Of a stretch of 64,000 bases of DNA, positions 46,061 through 54,374 are shown in pieces. The notes beneath the pieces are model-generated. The model was not told where the DNA came from and ran no database searches. It worked only from the letters and a program-made list of their open reading frames with translations. The position numbers and the translations under genes are program-made. This DNA comes from Chitinophaga pinensis (lineage in GTDB: Bacteria > Bacteroidota > Bacteroidia > UKL13-3): positions 62,001-126,000 of the forward strand of contig CAMDHZ010000009.1 in assembly GCA_945898275.1 (NCBI GenBank), written 5' to 3'. Each line of letters starts with the position of its first letter. Within the stretch, counting starts at the first letter, position 1.

Positions 46061-46855
46061 ATGATTAGTAACCATGAAATAGACTACCGTATTTTTGGTA
46101 GCGAAATGCAATGTGTAGAAATAGAATTAGACCCAAATGAAACAGTAATGGCAGAGCCGGGCTCGTTTATGATGATGAATGATGGGGTTCAAATGAATAC
46201 CATTTTTGGAGACGGCTCGCAACAACAAAGTGGCATTTTTGGTAAACTTATGTCGGCAGGCAAACGACTGTTAACCGGAGAAAGCTTGTTCATGACGGCT
46301 TATACCAATTTAGGTTCAGGAAAAAAAACGGTAACCTTTGCCTCTCCTTATCCTGGAAAAATCATTCCAATAGATTTAAGTAAAATGGGCGGAAAAATGA
46401 CCTGCCAAAAAGATTCTTTTTTATGCGCAGCTAAAGGCGTAAGCGTAGGAATTGAGTTTCAAAAGAAACTTGGTACAGGCTTGTTTGGTGGCGAAGGCTT
46501 TATTATGCAAAAACTAGAAGGCGATGGAATGGCCTTTGTACATGCTGGCGGACATGTAGAAGAACGTGAACTTATGCCAGGAGAAATATTAAAAGTAGAT
46601 ACCGGCTGCATTGTGGCTTTTACCAAAGAAATTGACTACGACATTCAGTTTGTTGGCGGCATTAAAAACACCTTGTTTGGTGGCGAAGGTGTGTTTTTTG
46701 CTACACTTAGAGGGCCAGGTAAAGTTTGGATTCAATCTTTACCCATTAGCAGGTTGGCTGGCAGAATATTGCAATATGGCAGCGTAGGCGGCAGACGGGA
46801 AGAGGGCGGAATATTAGGCGGCTTAGGCAATATCCTGGATGGCGATGGATATTAA
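46061..46855 (+). CDS. AIM24/TIGR00266-family protein
   Basis: This is a 264-residue beta-rich protein of the AIM24 family (tryptophan RNA-binding attenuator-like fold). Visible features are [11 protein letters not shown], several G-x-L-F-G-G-E-G repeats and the [10 protein letters not shown] end. AIM24 is mitochondrial in yeast; bacterial function is unknown. Its last 17 bases overlap the ACMSD-type gene. Confidence 0.9.
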   Translation: MISNHEIDYRIFGSEMQCVEIELDPNETVMAEPGSFMMMNDGVQMNTIFGDGSQQQSGIFGKLMSAGKRLLTGESLFMTAYTNLGSGKKTVTFASPYPGKIIPIDLSKMGGKMTCQKDSFLCAAKGVSVGIEFQKKLGTGLFGGEGFIMQKLEGDGMAFVHAGGHVEERELMPGEILKVDTGCIVAFTKEIDYDIQFVGGIKNTLFGGEGVFFATLRGPGKVWIQSLPISRLAGRILQYGSVGGRREEGGILGGLGNILDGDGY

Positions 46856-47864
46856 GAAGATTGATGTTCACGCGCATATTCTTCCTGAGTTTATGCCCAA
46901 TCTTAAAGATCGCTATGGTTATGGTGAAGAGTTTATTTACCTCGACCATTTTCAACCGGGACGCGCTAACATGATGAAAGCTGATGGTACTTTCTTTAGA
47001 ACCATCGACGAGCTTTGCTGGAACCCAGAATCCATCATCGACCACATGGATAAACATGGGGTTCAACTGATGGTATTATCCATTGTTCCAGTATTGTTTT
47101 ATTATTGGGCAAAGCCAGAACATACACATGAGTGGGCGCAGTATTACAACAACCATGTGGCTAAAATTCAAGAAACTTATCCTAAACGGTTTGTTGGATT
47201 GGGCACCCTTCCCATGCAAGACATTACAAGGGCTTGCGAAGAATTATCACGCTGTAAATATGAATTGAACCTACCCGGCGTAGAAATAGGAACGCACATA
47301 GAACACAGGAATTTGGACGACCCCTATTATTATCCTTTCTACGAAACAGCAGAGAAGCTGGGCATGTGCATTTTTGTGCATCCATGGGACATGATGGGTC
47401 AAGAAAAAATGCCTAAGTATTTCTTGCCATGGCTGGTAGGCATGCCAGCAGAAACTTCCTTGGCCATTTGCAGCATGATATTCGGCGGAATTTTTGATAA
47501 ATATCCTAAGCTAAGGGTGCTATTTGCACATGGTGGAGGATGCTTTCCTCAAACCATTGGCAGAATTAGCCATGCTTATCACGCAAGGCCAGATTTATGC
47601 AATGTGCACAAGGTGGCCGACCCAAGAACTTATACCGATAAATTCTATATCGACTCTTTGGTGCACGACGACGAAACCTTTGAATTTCTATTGAAAATGT
47701 TTGGGCCAGAAAAAATTGCCATGGGTTCCGACTTCCCTTTCCCATTAGGAGATTTGGAACATGGGAGGTTTATTGAGTTAATGAAAGATTTGTCTGAAGA
47801 AACAAAACTTAAACTCCTAAGAACTTCTGCCTTAAACTGGCTGGGGATTGATTTGGGGGAATGA
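46839..47864 (+). CDS. Amidohydrolase family, aminocarboxymuconate-semialdehyde decarboxylase (ACMSD)-like
   Basis: This 341-residue metal-dependent decarboxylase has a metal site with H-A-H (V-H-A-H-I-L-P), H-P-W-D-M in the middle, A-H-G-G-G and the terminal G-S-D-F-P-F-P-L-G, matching ACMSD. ACMSD decarboxylates aminocarboxymuconate semialdehyde in the kynurenine branch of tryptophan breakdown. No other kynurenine genes are near, so the pathway assignment is from the family only. Either ATG at 46839 or 46845 may start it. It overlaps the AIM24 gene. Confidence 0.88.
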   Translation: MAMDIKKIDVHAHILPEFMPNLKDRYGYGEEFIYLDHFQPGRANMMKADGTFFRTIDELCWNPESIIDHMDKHGVQLMVLSIVPVLFYYWAKPEHTHEWAQYYNNHVAKIQETYPKRFVGLGTLPMQDITRACEELSRCKYELNLPGVEIGTHIEHRNLDDPYYYPFYETAEKLGMCIFVHPWDMMGQEKMPKYFLPWLVGMPAETSLAICSMIFGGIFDKYPKLRVLFAHGGGCFPQTIGRISHAYHARPDLCNVHKVADPRTYTDKFYIDSLVHDDETFEFLLKMFGPEKIAMGSDFPFPLGDLEHGRFIELMKDLSEETKLKLLRTSALNWLGIDLGE

Positions 47865-48132
47865 GGTGTTGAATTGGAAGTAACCTAATTTTTTCATCCT
47901 CTTCTGTTAGTAAGTTCATCTTTTTTAAAAAAAAATCTAACATACTTTTTTTTGTAATACTTAATCTACATTTAAATATTTCAATATGCTTGGGAACAAT
48001 TAAACTCAACAAAAATTTGTAATTACCTGAATCTAGCGCTCTAATTCTTGCCCCAAATTTCCCTGCATATTCAGTTCTTTTCGCGGGATGAAACAGTGTA
48101 ATATATTTCATTAATATGGTTGTACAATTCAT
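47809..48132 (-). CDS. Doubtful small ORF downstream of the TPR/LuxR gene
   Basis: This 107-residue ORF is co-directional with, and 60 bases downstream of, the TPR/LuxR regulator. The first 85 residues have a plausible composition with basic and hydrophobic alternation. The last 19 are antisense to the end of the ACMSD gene and look like a shadow. It may be a decayed gene or a chance ORF. No function suggested. This also covers the 327-base gap 47865-48191, which otherwise holds nothing I can support. Confidence 0.25.
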   Translation of the reverse strand: MNCTTILMKYITLFHPAKRTEYAGKFGARIRALDSGNYKFLLSLIVPKHIEIFKCRLSITKKSMLDFFLKKMNLLTEEDEKIRLLPIQHLIPPNQSPASLRQKFLGV

Positions 48133-48191
48133 TTTCTTTATAAATATAATCGGTTATTGTGTAATGACGATATTTATAAAAATTAAAAATA

Positions 48192-50099
48192 TTACGATTC
48201 ATTTTTATCAATGTGGGATTTTAATTCTTCCCAGTTTTCAAAATCTTGATAAGTTAGATTCTTTTTAATTTTACTTCTTGCGTTTAATATATATTGGTTA
48301 CTAATGCCTAATATGTTGGCAATTTCTTTGGTTTTTACTCCATTTATACTGAGTTGCAATATCCTTTTTTCTGTTAAAGTTAATGTCTTAGGAGATATAA
48401 GTATTGCATTCAAATTTTGGTAATCTTCAGGAATAAGTTTGTTGTTACTTTCTTTTGAATCTAAGTTAATTCTTTTAAGACTATCTATTTCTTTAATGGT
48501 TTTTTGAAGTTCCTCACTTTTAATCTCTTCATTTAGCTTCTTTATTTTTGAACTTATTTCACTGCTTTTTAAAATAATAATTTTTGATAAGTCTACAATT
48601 CTTTTGTTTAAAGTGGCTTCTTTAATTTCAAAATCTTTTTCTTGTATGATTTTATCATTTTCAATTTGTGCCATTGTTAGTTTAGCTGATTTACTTTTAT
48701 AAAACGAATAAATTAAAAGTATTCCAAAAGTAAAAACTAAAGCACCCAATACTATAATAACTAATAGTATTTTTTTTTCTTTTTCTTTTTCCTTTATTTT
48801 AATGTTTGCCATTGCCATACTTGAAGACAATTCTTCAAGTTTTAACTTACTAGTTATTCCAGATGTATTCATAGAATCTCTAATATCATTATATTTAATT
48901 GTTAATTCAAGTGAATGCATACTTTCAATTTGGGCGTTTTTAAAATCATTTTTTTGACTACATAATAATGATTTTATATACTTCACATTTGATTCATCTC
49001 TTAAGTTAGTGCCATCAAAATAATAGGATTTTTCTAGTTCATTTATCTCTTCTAAATTGATGATGATATCGTTTTTTGATATACAATAACTTAATACATC
49101 TTTTAATTGTGTAATTGAATAGGGGAAATCTTCTTTTATTAAATCAATATGATGCTTTAAATATGGAAATACCAAACTTGGATTATCGTTTAAAAGCTGG
49201 GTAGCATAACTTGCGAGGTAATCTGTTTTTTGGTAAATCGGAATATTTTCTAAGTTTAATAAACTCAATAATGTTCTTGATAAATCCCAGTTTTGTAACC
49301 TTTGTTCCATATAAATGGTGTTTAGTAAAATGGAGGTTTTAAAACCAATACGGGGGTTTTTGTAATCTATTAAATGGTAATTAGCAATGAATTTTTTGGC
49401 ATCATCAAATCTTTTTTCGTTAATCATTATTCCATAAATATTTGAAACGAGTACAGTATCAACTATTTGATTTGTAGTTATATTCGTTTGCAGTGCTTTA
49501 CTGAAATAATATTCTGAAAGTACTAATTGACCTTGATTATTAAATAATGATCCTAAATTATTTGCAAAAACTTTTGTTTGAACTGAGTTATTTGCTTCTA
49601 TAGCTAAATTATATCCATTTAAATAGTAAGTTTTTGCTGAATCAATATTATTTAGATAATAATATGCACTGCCAATTAAATTATAAATATTGAACTGAAT
49701 AATGGTGTCTTGTTCAGTAATTAATTTTTGAGCATTATTACCATGCAATGTTACATTGTCGTAATTCTTAGTCCATAAACTTTTATATCCTTTTATAAGT
49801 TCAATAACCGCAAATGCAGATTTTTTATTTTCTTTAGTAGCACGATTTTGAATGTAATCAATAATTTTATTAGCTCCAATGGTATCATTTGAAAGGAATA
49901 GCATGTCATGAATTTTCTCTGCAGTAATTTCAAATCCATTGTTTTCCTTGTCAATTATTAATATTAAAGAATCAATTGGAGTTTTATGGGTATATAAAAT
50001 CTTACTCTGATTATTATTTGAGTTACAAGAAACTAAAATAACTAATAAATAGATACAGTGTTTTAAAATCAAAGAATTGATATTTTTCAATGAAGGCAT
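48192..50099 (-). CDS. Membrane-anchored TPR regulator with LuxR-type HTH
   Basis: The protein has 635 residues. The N terminus is a lipoprotein-like signal (L-V-S-C25). Residues about 40-400 are periplasmic TPR repeats (repeated Y-Y-L-N-x2-D-S-A-K-x-Y). A transmembrane helix lies near 450 (L-L-V-I-I-V-L-G-A-L-V-F-T-F). A cytoplasmic coiled coil follows, then a GerE/LuxR-type HTH at the C terminus with T-E-K-R-I-L-Q-L-S and T-K-E-I-A-N-I-L-G-I-S. It could sense an envelope signal and bind DNA in one polypeptide. It lies beside surface protein genes. A periplasmic lipid anchor and a transmembrane helix together are unusual; the signal may simply be an uncleaved anchor. Confidence 0.85.
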   Translation of the reverse strand: MPSLKNINSLILKHCIYLLVILVSCNSNNNQSKILYTHKTPIDSLILIIDKENNGFEITAEKIHDMLFLSNDTIGANKIIDYIQNRATKENKKSAFAVIELIKGYKSLWTKNYDNVTLHGNNAQKLITEQDTIIQFNIYNLIGSAYYYLNNIDSAKTYYLNGYNLAIEANNSVQTKVFANNLGSLFNNQGQLVLSEYYFSKALQTNITTNQIVDTVLVSNIYGIMINEKRFDDAKKFIANYHLIDYKNPRIGFKTSILLNTIYMEQRLQNWDLSRTLLSLLNLENIPIYQKTDYLASYATQLLNDNPSLVFPYLKHHIDLIKEDFPYSITQLKDVLSYCISKNDIIINLEEINELEKSYYFDGTNLRDESNVKYIKSLLCSQKNDFKNAQIESMHSLELTIKYNDIRDSMNTSGITSKLKLEELSSSMAMANIKIKEKEKEKKILLVIIVLGALVFTFGILLIYSFYKSKSAKLTMAQIENDKIIQEKDFEIKEATLNKRIVDLSKIIILKSSEISSKIKKLNEEIKSEELQKTIKEIDSLKRINLDSKESNNKLIPEDYQNLNAILISPKTLTLTEKRILQLSINGVKTKEIANILGISNQYILNARSKIKKNLTYQDFENWEELKSHIDKNES

Positions 50100-50198
50100 A
50101 GATGAATTGAAGGGGAATTTTATGGATTAATAATTTAAAGGGTGAAAATTATTGCAATTTAATGTATTTATATAAAAATAATAGTAGGCTGTAAATAG

Positions 50199-50250
50199 CA
50201 ATAGGCTTAAAATTTAACACTAATTTTAGTATTAAATTTTAAGCCTATTG
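50199..50250. repeat. 19-bp perfect inverted repeat between two genes
   Basis: The arms 50199-50217 and 50232-50250 are exact complements, and the loop contains a further 4-bp pairing (ACTA/TAGT). It lies in the 277-base gap between the S74 gene's stop and the TPR/LuxR start. No T-run follows on either strand in the right place, so it is not a standard terminator. It may be an mRNA stabiliser or an operator. Confidence 0.75.
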
Positions 50251-50293
50251 AAATTAAAAAAAAATATATTTTATGTAATAGCTTTTTCTATTT

Positions 50294-50377
50294 TTAAACC
50301 CTTTTAAAATAAATATCAGCCAGAGGAATTTCAATACCTTCACTCGTAAGATGCGGGCGAGTGCGGATTGTATCCAT
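50294..50377 (-). CDS. Possible 27-residue ORF coupled to the S74 gene (weak)
   Basis: An ATG overlaps the S74 gene stop as TAATG and encodes M-D-T-I-R-T-R-P-H-L-T-S-E-G-I-E-I-P-L, ending at 50294. The stretch 50320-50376 is richer in GC than its surroundings and contains an imperfect hairpin with CACTCG/CGAGTG arms. It may be a remnant of a repeat rather than a gene. Confidence 0.25.
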   Translation of the reverse strand: MDTIRTRPHLTSEGIEIPLADIYFKRV

Positions 50378-51714
50378 TACTTTAATCTCTTAATTAGTTC
50401 ATCAATTTGCTTTTGTTGCTCTTTTAGTTTGATGTCTTGCTCTTGTAAAGCTTTAATCAAGATAGGGGTTAATTGTCCATAATCTACTGTTTGTGGAATT
50501 ATTTTACCATTAGCATCTATTGCATCTTTAGTTCCAGATACTAAATAGGGAACCACCTCTTGTAATTCATTTGCTATAACACCATACATTCTAGTTCCAT
50601 TTGACTTCCAAGCAAAATCGTATGTTTTAATTTTATTAACTAACTCCATTCCATTAAATAATTTATAATCATTCTTCAGGCGATAGTCAGAGGTAGTACT
50701 ATAATTAACACTAGTTCCATTATTGCTAAATACCGCACCAATAGCGCCTCCATTGTTTTGAAAAAACATATATTCTTGAGTAATCGAATTATTTGGATTT
50801 ACTGCATTTAATGCTATCATTCCATTATTATCTGAAGTGTTACTTTCAACTTTTAATGAAACTGGATCAGAACTATACAAATGAAGTTTGCTAGTTGCTT
50901 GTGAAGTTCCTATGCCAACAAACCCATTTTCTAACATTCTCATAACTTCTATATTATCAGTTAAAAATCGTAAACCAGCATCTGCGCTAATAGATCCAAA
51001 TTGATCTATGCTCCAATCTCTGGTTGAACCAGTTAATGATTTTTTAAAAGTTATTTCACCACCTTCATAGGCAGTACTGCATGGAAACAACGTGATTTCA
51101 CCTGGAATAGTCCCAGTTGCATTTCCTACGCTTAATGTGCTAGCAAGGGTAGAAGTTCCAATACCTACACCACCTGTACGATAAATACTTCCAGTTTTAT
51201 TGCTTCCAGCATCAGTAGTTCCACCTGATGTATACCAAGCAGTACTAGCCGGAGGTGTATAAGTAAGATAGCTTGAGCCATTGTAAGTCCATTGGCTAGC
51301 ATCAACAGTACTCACATATACGTAATCTTTACTTGCTGGAGTATTAGGAGTAAAAACCACACCTGCAGTAGTTGGAGTAACTTTGTCAAATTCTACCGTA
51401 ACATCGGGTTGTTGGTTAATAACTCTTTGCCATTTGCTACCATCATAATAGTATAGTCCTGGAGTTACATTATTGGGTGAAGTGCCTGCAGTAGCGGTGT
51501 TATAAACCATAAGACCTGTTGCTGGAGTTGCAATGGTAGCAACATCACTTGTTCCGGTAAGGGTTACCCTTGGAGGTAAAAAACCTTGATTTGTTGATGT
51601 TACATCTAATTTAGCAGAAGCATTGGGAGTGGTAGTTCCTATTCCTACTTGTGCTTTGCCCTTTACGCTAATTAATATTATTGTAAGGATTAAAATTTGT
51701 TTTAAGTTTTTCAT
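50377..51714 (-). CDS. Secreted protein with C-terminal peptidase S74 (intramolecular chaperone) domain
   Basis: This is a 445-residue protein. A signal peptide (M-K-N-L-K-Q-I-L-I-L ending G-K-A-Q) is followed by V-G-I-G-T-T-T-P-N-A-S-A-K-L-D-V, the repeat-like start typical of Bacteroidota surface proteins with this domain. The C-terminal ~110 residues carry the S74 autoprotease with a catalytic pair Ser342 and Lys347 (S-D-Y-R-L-K, five residues apart as in phage endosialidases), followed by a coiled-coil end (Q-K-Q-I-D-E-L). The domain folds and releases trimeric fibres. In a chromosomal setting it suggests a fibrous adhesin. Confidence 0.88.
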   Translation of the reverse strand: MKNLKQILILTIILISVKGKAQVGIGTTTPNASAKLDVTSTNQGFLPPRVTLTGTSDVATIATPATGLMVYNTATAGTSPNNVTPGLYYYDGSKWQRVINQQPDVTVEFDKVTPTTAGVVFTPNTPASKDYVYVSTVDASQWTYNGSSYLTYTPPASTAWYTSGGTTDAGSNKTGSIYRTGGVGIGTSTLASTLSVGNATGTIPGEITLFPCSTAYEGGEITFKKSLTGSTRDWSIDQFGSISADAGLRFLTDNIEVMRMLENGFVGIGTSQATSKLHLYSSDPVSLKVESNTSDNNGMIALNAVNPNNSITQEYMFFQNNGGAIGAVFSNNGTSVNYSTTSDYRLKNDYKLFNGMELVNKIKTYDFAWKSNGTRMYGVIANELQEVVPYLVSGTKDAIDANGKIIPQTVDYGQLTPILIKALQEQDIKLKEQQKQIDELIKRLK

Positions 51715-51759
51715 TTGTGTGTTATTTATTTATTTATTATTAGTACTATTTTTGCTTTT

Positions 51760-51906
51760 TTAAATCCCATAAGCTATGGTTGCCCCTGCTAAAATGGAAA
51801 CAAAACCATCTACTGGGGTATCTGCTGCATCAGCATCAAAAACAAGCTGTGCAAAAGCCGAAGTATTTATTGCAAAAGCTATCAAAAGCAAAGGCGTTAT
51901 TTTTAT
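51760..51906 (-). pseudogene. Mini-ORF with signal peptide and PID-like C-terminal anchor, no ATG
   Basis: A 48-codon frame encodes K-I-T-P-L-L-L-I-A-F-A-I-N-T-S-A-F-A-Q, a good signal peptide, then D-A-D-A-A-D-T-P-V-D-G-F-V-S-I-L-A-G. The end resembles the short PID-CTERM-type anchors of Bacteroidota. The position of the expected Met is ATA (51904-51906); no ATG, GTG or TTG is in frame back to the upstream stop. After G-I the frame stops, but one shift gives K-K-A-K, the usual basic tail. I call it a degraded gene or one with a non-standard start. It lies between two surface-protein genes. Confidence 0.45.
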
Positions 51907-51948
51907 GCTATTTTTTATTTGATTGTTATATTTTGAGTAGCGGTTGAA

Positions 51949-53817
51949 TTATTTAATAAATTTGGTGGTTTGGGTTTGGTGGCCATTGGTGATTTTAATG
52001 AAGTAAACACCCATGCCCAATTCTTCAATGTTTAAGCTTTGAGCGCTATTGGTATTAAAATTAAAACTACCGGCTTTCAACTCTTGTCCTAATTGGTTAT
52101 ACAATCCAAATTGGTAAATACCTCTGTTGGCATTACTTAAGCTAATATTGATTTCTGAAGAAGCTGGGTTAGGGTAAACGATAAAGTTTAAAGCATTCAT
52201 TTCATTCACACCATTCGCGTTTTTGGCAAATACCAATTGGAATCGGTTTGAACCTTTTGAATTGGCGTCTGCAGTTGTAATGAAGTTATAAGCAGTGCTT
52301 GAAGAAAGCAAGGTTTGTTTGTTTAAGAATTTATCCACTAAATAAACATCATAACCAGGCATGTCTAAGTTAGCAACTTTAAAAGTAAAGTGATAATCAG
52401 AAGAGGTTGTGAATCCTAAATTTACCACTGAATTAGTAGTTAATGGACGGTGGTCTATTGCAAACCTATCATTGTTGTTTGTAGTAGAATAGAAATTTAC
52501 ATCTGGATTTTCCATTTTATTGGCATCCATTGCATCCTTTGTTTCTAAAGCATCTTCTCTGTTTCTCAATACAAACTGATCCCAAAATAAGGTATCATCT
52601 GAAACTACATTTAATTGCAATGCATTTAATTTAAAAGGATCTGTTTTTAATAACACGACAGAAACTGCAGCGCTAGACTTATTGGCTTCTGTAAATGTGA
52701 AGTTAGCAGCAGAACCCGTTTGAACAAAGAAAGCTGAACTTGCAGGAATAATATATGCTGAACCAAATGAAGTGGTTACATAAGCTCCTCTTGTTCCATT
52801 ATTTGGTGCCCAAACAGCAAATGAATTAATGCCATTTCTATTTCCACTAACAATTGATCCAATATCAACTTTGGATGCATAAGGATTGGCAATTAAATTC
52901 CAACCTGCATTAATACCGACACCTGTAAAAGTCATGGCAACATTCACATCTCCTTGTTTTACAGCGCCAGTAAAATCTAAAGTGGCCGCTTGCGGTGTAG
53001 GCCGAGTATCATCCAGTAAATTTGATTGTGTACGTGGACCTCTTACCAAAATTCTTACACCTTGTCCAACTTCAATTGTATTGGAAATATTGGTAAACGC
53101 ACTCCAACCAGAATTAGTAGTACCATTAAAAGTAGCTTCATTAAAACTAAAAGCAGATGGGTTGTTGGATAAAGTAGAATCAAATCCATTGGTAGTCCCT
53201 CCAGTTCCTGTAATATGTATGTTATCTTTTAATGAGGTTAAAGCAAGCGCACCACTAAAAGGATGACCCATTAAACGGAAAGCCCTTTTACCACTTGGGA
53301 TAAAGGTTTCTACAGTAACGTTTCCTGAAATTGTTCCTGCAGAATTACCAATTGATGCAGTACCAGCTGAATCTGATTTAAGAATAAGGTTTCCGCCAGT
53401 AACTAAGGTAGCCCCTGAGCCTACTAAAACATTTCCTGGAGAGGCACCAGCTGTGATGTTAAGTGCGTTACCCAAATTAGCGGTTGCAGTTCCAGTAAGT
53501 GTTAGGTTTTTCAATACATTGGTTGTTCCTAAAGTGGTTTGGTCAAAATTATAAGTACCACTGCTACCTGTTCCTCCTATTGATAAATTAGAGGTACTAG
53601 AACCTTTTATGGTTCCAGCTCCAGATGCAGAACCGCCATTCAATGTAGCTGTTCCTCCCGCTGCTATGCTTAGCTTACCTGCATTTGAAAAACTTTCAAT
53701 GGTATATAAGTTTTCAGTTCCCGATACAAAAATTTCTTCTCCAGAATTAATGCGTAGCTGTGCCGTTGCTGCTATTTGCATAAAAAGTGTAAGTGTTATT
53801 AAATAAATTATTTTCAT
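51949..53817 (-). CDS. T9SS-secreted surface protein, repeat-rich
   Basis: This 622-residue protein has a signal peptide (M-K-I-I-Y-L-I-T-L, ending A-T-A-Q). The N-terminal 200 residues are Gly/Ser/Thr-rich (T-L-N-G-G-S-A-S-G-A-G-T-I) like adhesins or pectin-lyase-like repeats. The last ~75 residues form a T9SS type A sorting domain (F-I-V-Y-P-N-P-A-S-S-E). It would be secreted through the type IX system and anchored at the surface. With the S74 protein downstream it probably forms an adhesion or matrix unit. Function is inferred. The dispersed word occurs at 52255. Confidence 0.88.
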   Translation of the reverse strand: MKIIYLITLTLFMQIAATAQLRINSGEEIFVSGTENLYTIESFSNAGKLSIAAGGTATLNGGSASGAGTIKGSSTSNLSIGGTGSSGTYNFDQTTLGTTNVLKNLTLTGTATANLGNALNITAGASPGNVLVGSGATLVTGGNLILKSDSAGTASIGNSAGTISGNVTVETFIPSGKRAFRLMGHPFSGALALTSLKDNIHITGTGGTTNGFDSTLSNNPSAFSFNEATFNGTTNSGWSAFTNISNTIEVGQGVRILVRGPRTQSNLLDDTRPTPQAATLDFTGAVKQGDVNVAMTFTGVGINAGWNLIANPYASKVDIGSIVSGNRNGINSFAVWAPNNGTRGAYVTTSFGSAYIIPASSAFFVQTGSAANFTFTEANKSSAAVSVVLLKTDPFKLNALQLNVVSDDTLFWDQFVLRNREDALETKDAMDANKMENPDVNFYSTTNNNDRFAIDHRPLTTNSVVNLGFTTSSDYHFTFKVANLDMPGYDVYLVDKFLNKQTLLSSSTAYNFITTADANSKGSNRFQLVFAKNANGVNEMNALNFIVYPNPASSEINISLSNANRGIYQFGLYNQLGQELKAGSFNFNTNSAQSLNIEELGMGVYFIKITNGHQTQTTKFIK

Positions 53818-54201
53818 TTTATTATTAGTTTATTTTGGTTAAAGTAACTAAATTGTAATTGACTTAAAGTGCTGACCATATCAAATATAATGTTGCTCAA
53901 AATTTATCTTATTTTATTAAAATATTCTGCAATTTTAAATGAAATGAGGTTACGAAATAGACAGTGTTATATAATGTTATATTCTATTTTTAAAAAATGT
54001 TATATAAAAAGGCGTTTAAATAATCGGTGGAATTATCCAGAAATTTATTTTTAAAAATAATAATACTCTTAAAATTAGTGAGTTAGTATTAATATTTAAT
54101 GGGAAAATTGTATTAAATAAATATTAAAATTGAAGAGTTTTTATTGCAGAATAAAATTAAAAAGTATTGAATAGTATAAAACCATACTAAAAACTAACCC
54201 T
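53818..54201. other. AT-rich gene-free stretch
   Basis: This lies between the T9SS protein start and the trxB upstream region. It contains only A/T-rich runs and a 61-codon ORF (53869-54054) without coding character. I support no feature in it. Confidence 0.6.
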
Positions 54202-54263
54202 AATCTACAAATTCACCTAAATTCGTTGATTATAATCTACAAATTTGCTTGAATTTGTAGATT
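54202..54263. promoter_or_regulatory. 12-bp inverted repeat with a direct repeat, candidate trxB operator
   Basis: AATCTACAAATT at 54234-54245 pairs with AATTTGTAGATT at 54252-54263 (6-base loop). The same half-site occurs earlier as a direct repeat at 54202-54213. The three half-sites, 30 and 18 bases apart at their starts, lie 110-170 bases before trxB. They could be a binding site for a regulator of the redox genes. Regulator unknown. Confidence 0.55.
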
Positions 54264-54374
54264 TCAAATTGCACCTTCTCTACATATAATCGTGCAAACT
54301 TTGACGACTTTGTTTTTTAAATTTAAAATTAAAGCATGATTATTGACATTTAAATGATAACGTAACTTATTAAT

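Larger units (their letters stand above)
9556..52264. repeat. Dispersed 10-bp word GGTTCAAACC (18 exact copies)
   Basis: Start positions of exact copies: GGTTCAAACC on the plus strand at 9657, 9796, 12203, 17867, 29875, 31560, 34236, 37980 and 39482; its complement GGTTTGAACC at 9556, 18729, 19946, 30013, 31099, 33113, 40012, 45748 and 52255. All lie inside genes. Flanks are symmetric: in the GGTTCAAACC orientation T is at -2 in 17 of 18 and a purine at +1 in 17 of 18, often GA at +1/+2, giving TYGGTTCAAACCRA. Single-mismatch copies occur at 3932, 25710, 35199, 37512, 38935, 60693, 62763, 63120 and 63687. I counted by eye, so a few may be missed. Confidence 0.85.

Noticed and set aside
46746-47066. 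Minus-strand ORF overlapping the AIM24 and ACMSD genes
   Set aside because: It is a shadow of two well-supported genes, with no independent evidence.
9556-52264. The GGTTCAAACC copies as tRNA fragments
   Set aside because: The word resembles the T arm GGTTCRANYCC of tRNAs, but the copies lie in open reading frames, no cloverleaf flanks them, and the flanks do not match tRNA sequence. The one real tRNA found (27406-27489) does not contain it.
48192-53817. S74 gene as evidence of a prophage
   Set aside because: Peptidase S74 domains are common in phage tail fibres, but there are no capsid, portal, terminase, integrase or lysis genes here, and the neighbour has a T9SS sorting domain.
53869-54054. 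61-codon ORF before trxB
   Set aside because: AT-rich low-complexity coding with no family-like pattern; treated as chance ORF.
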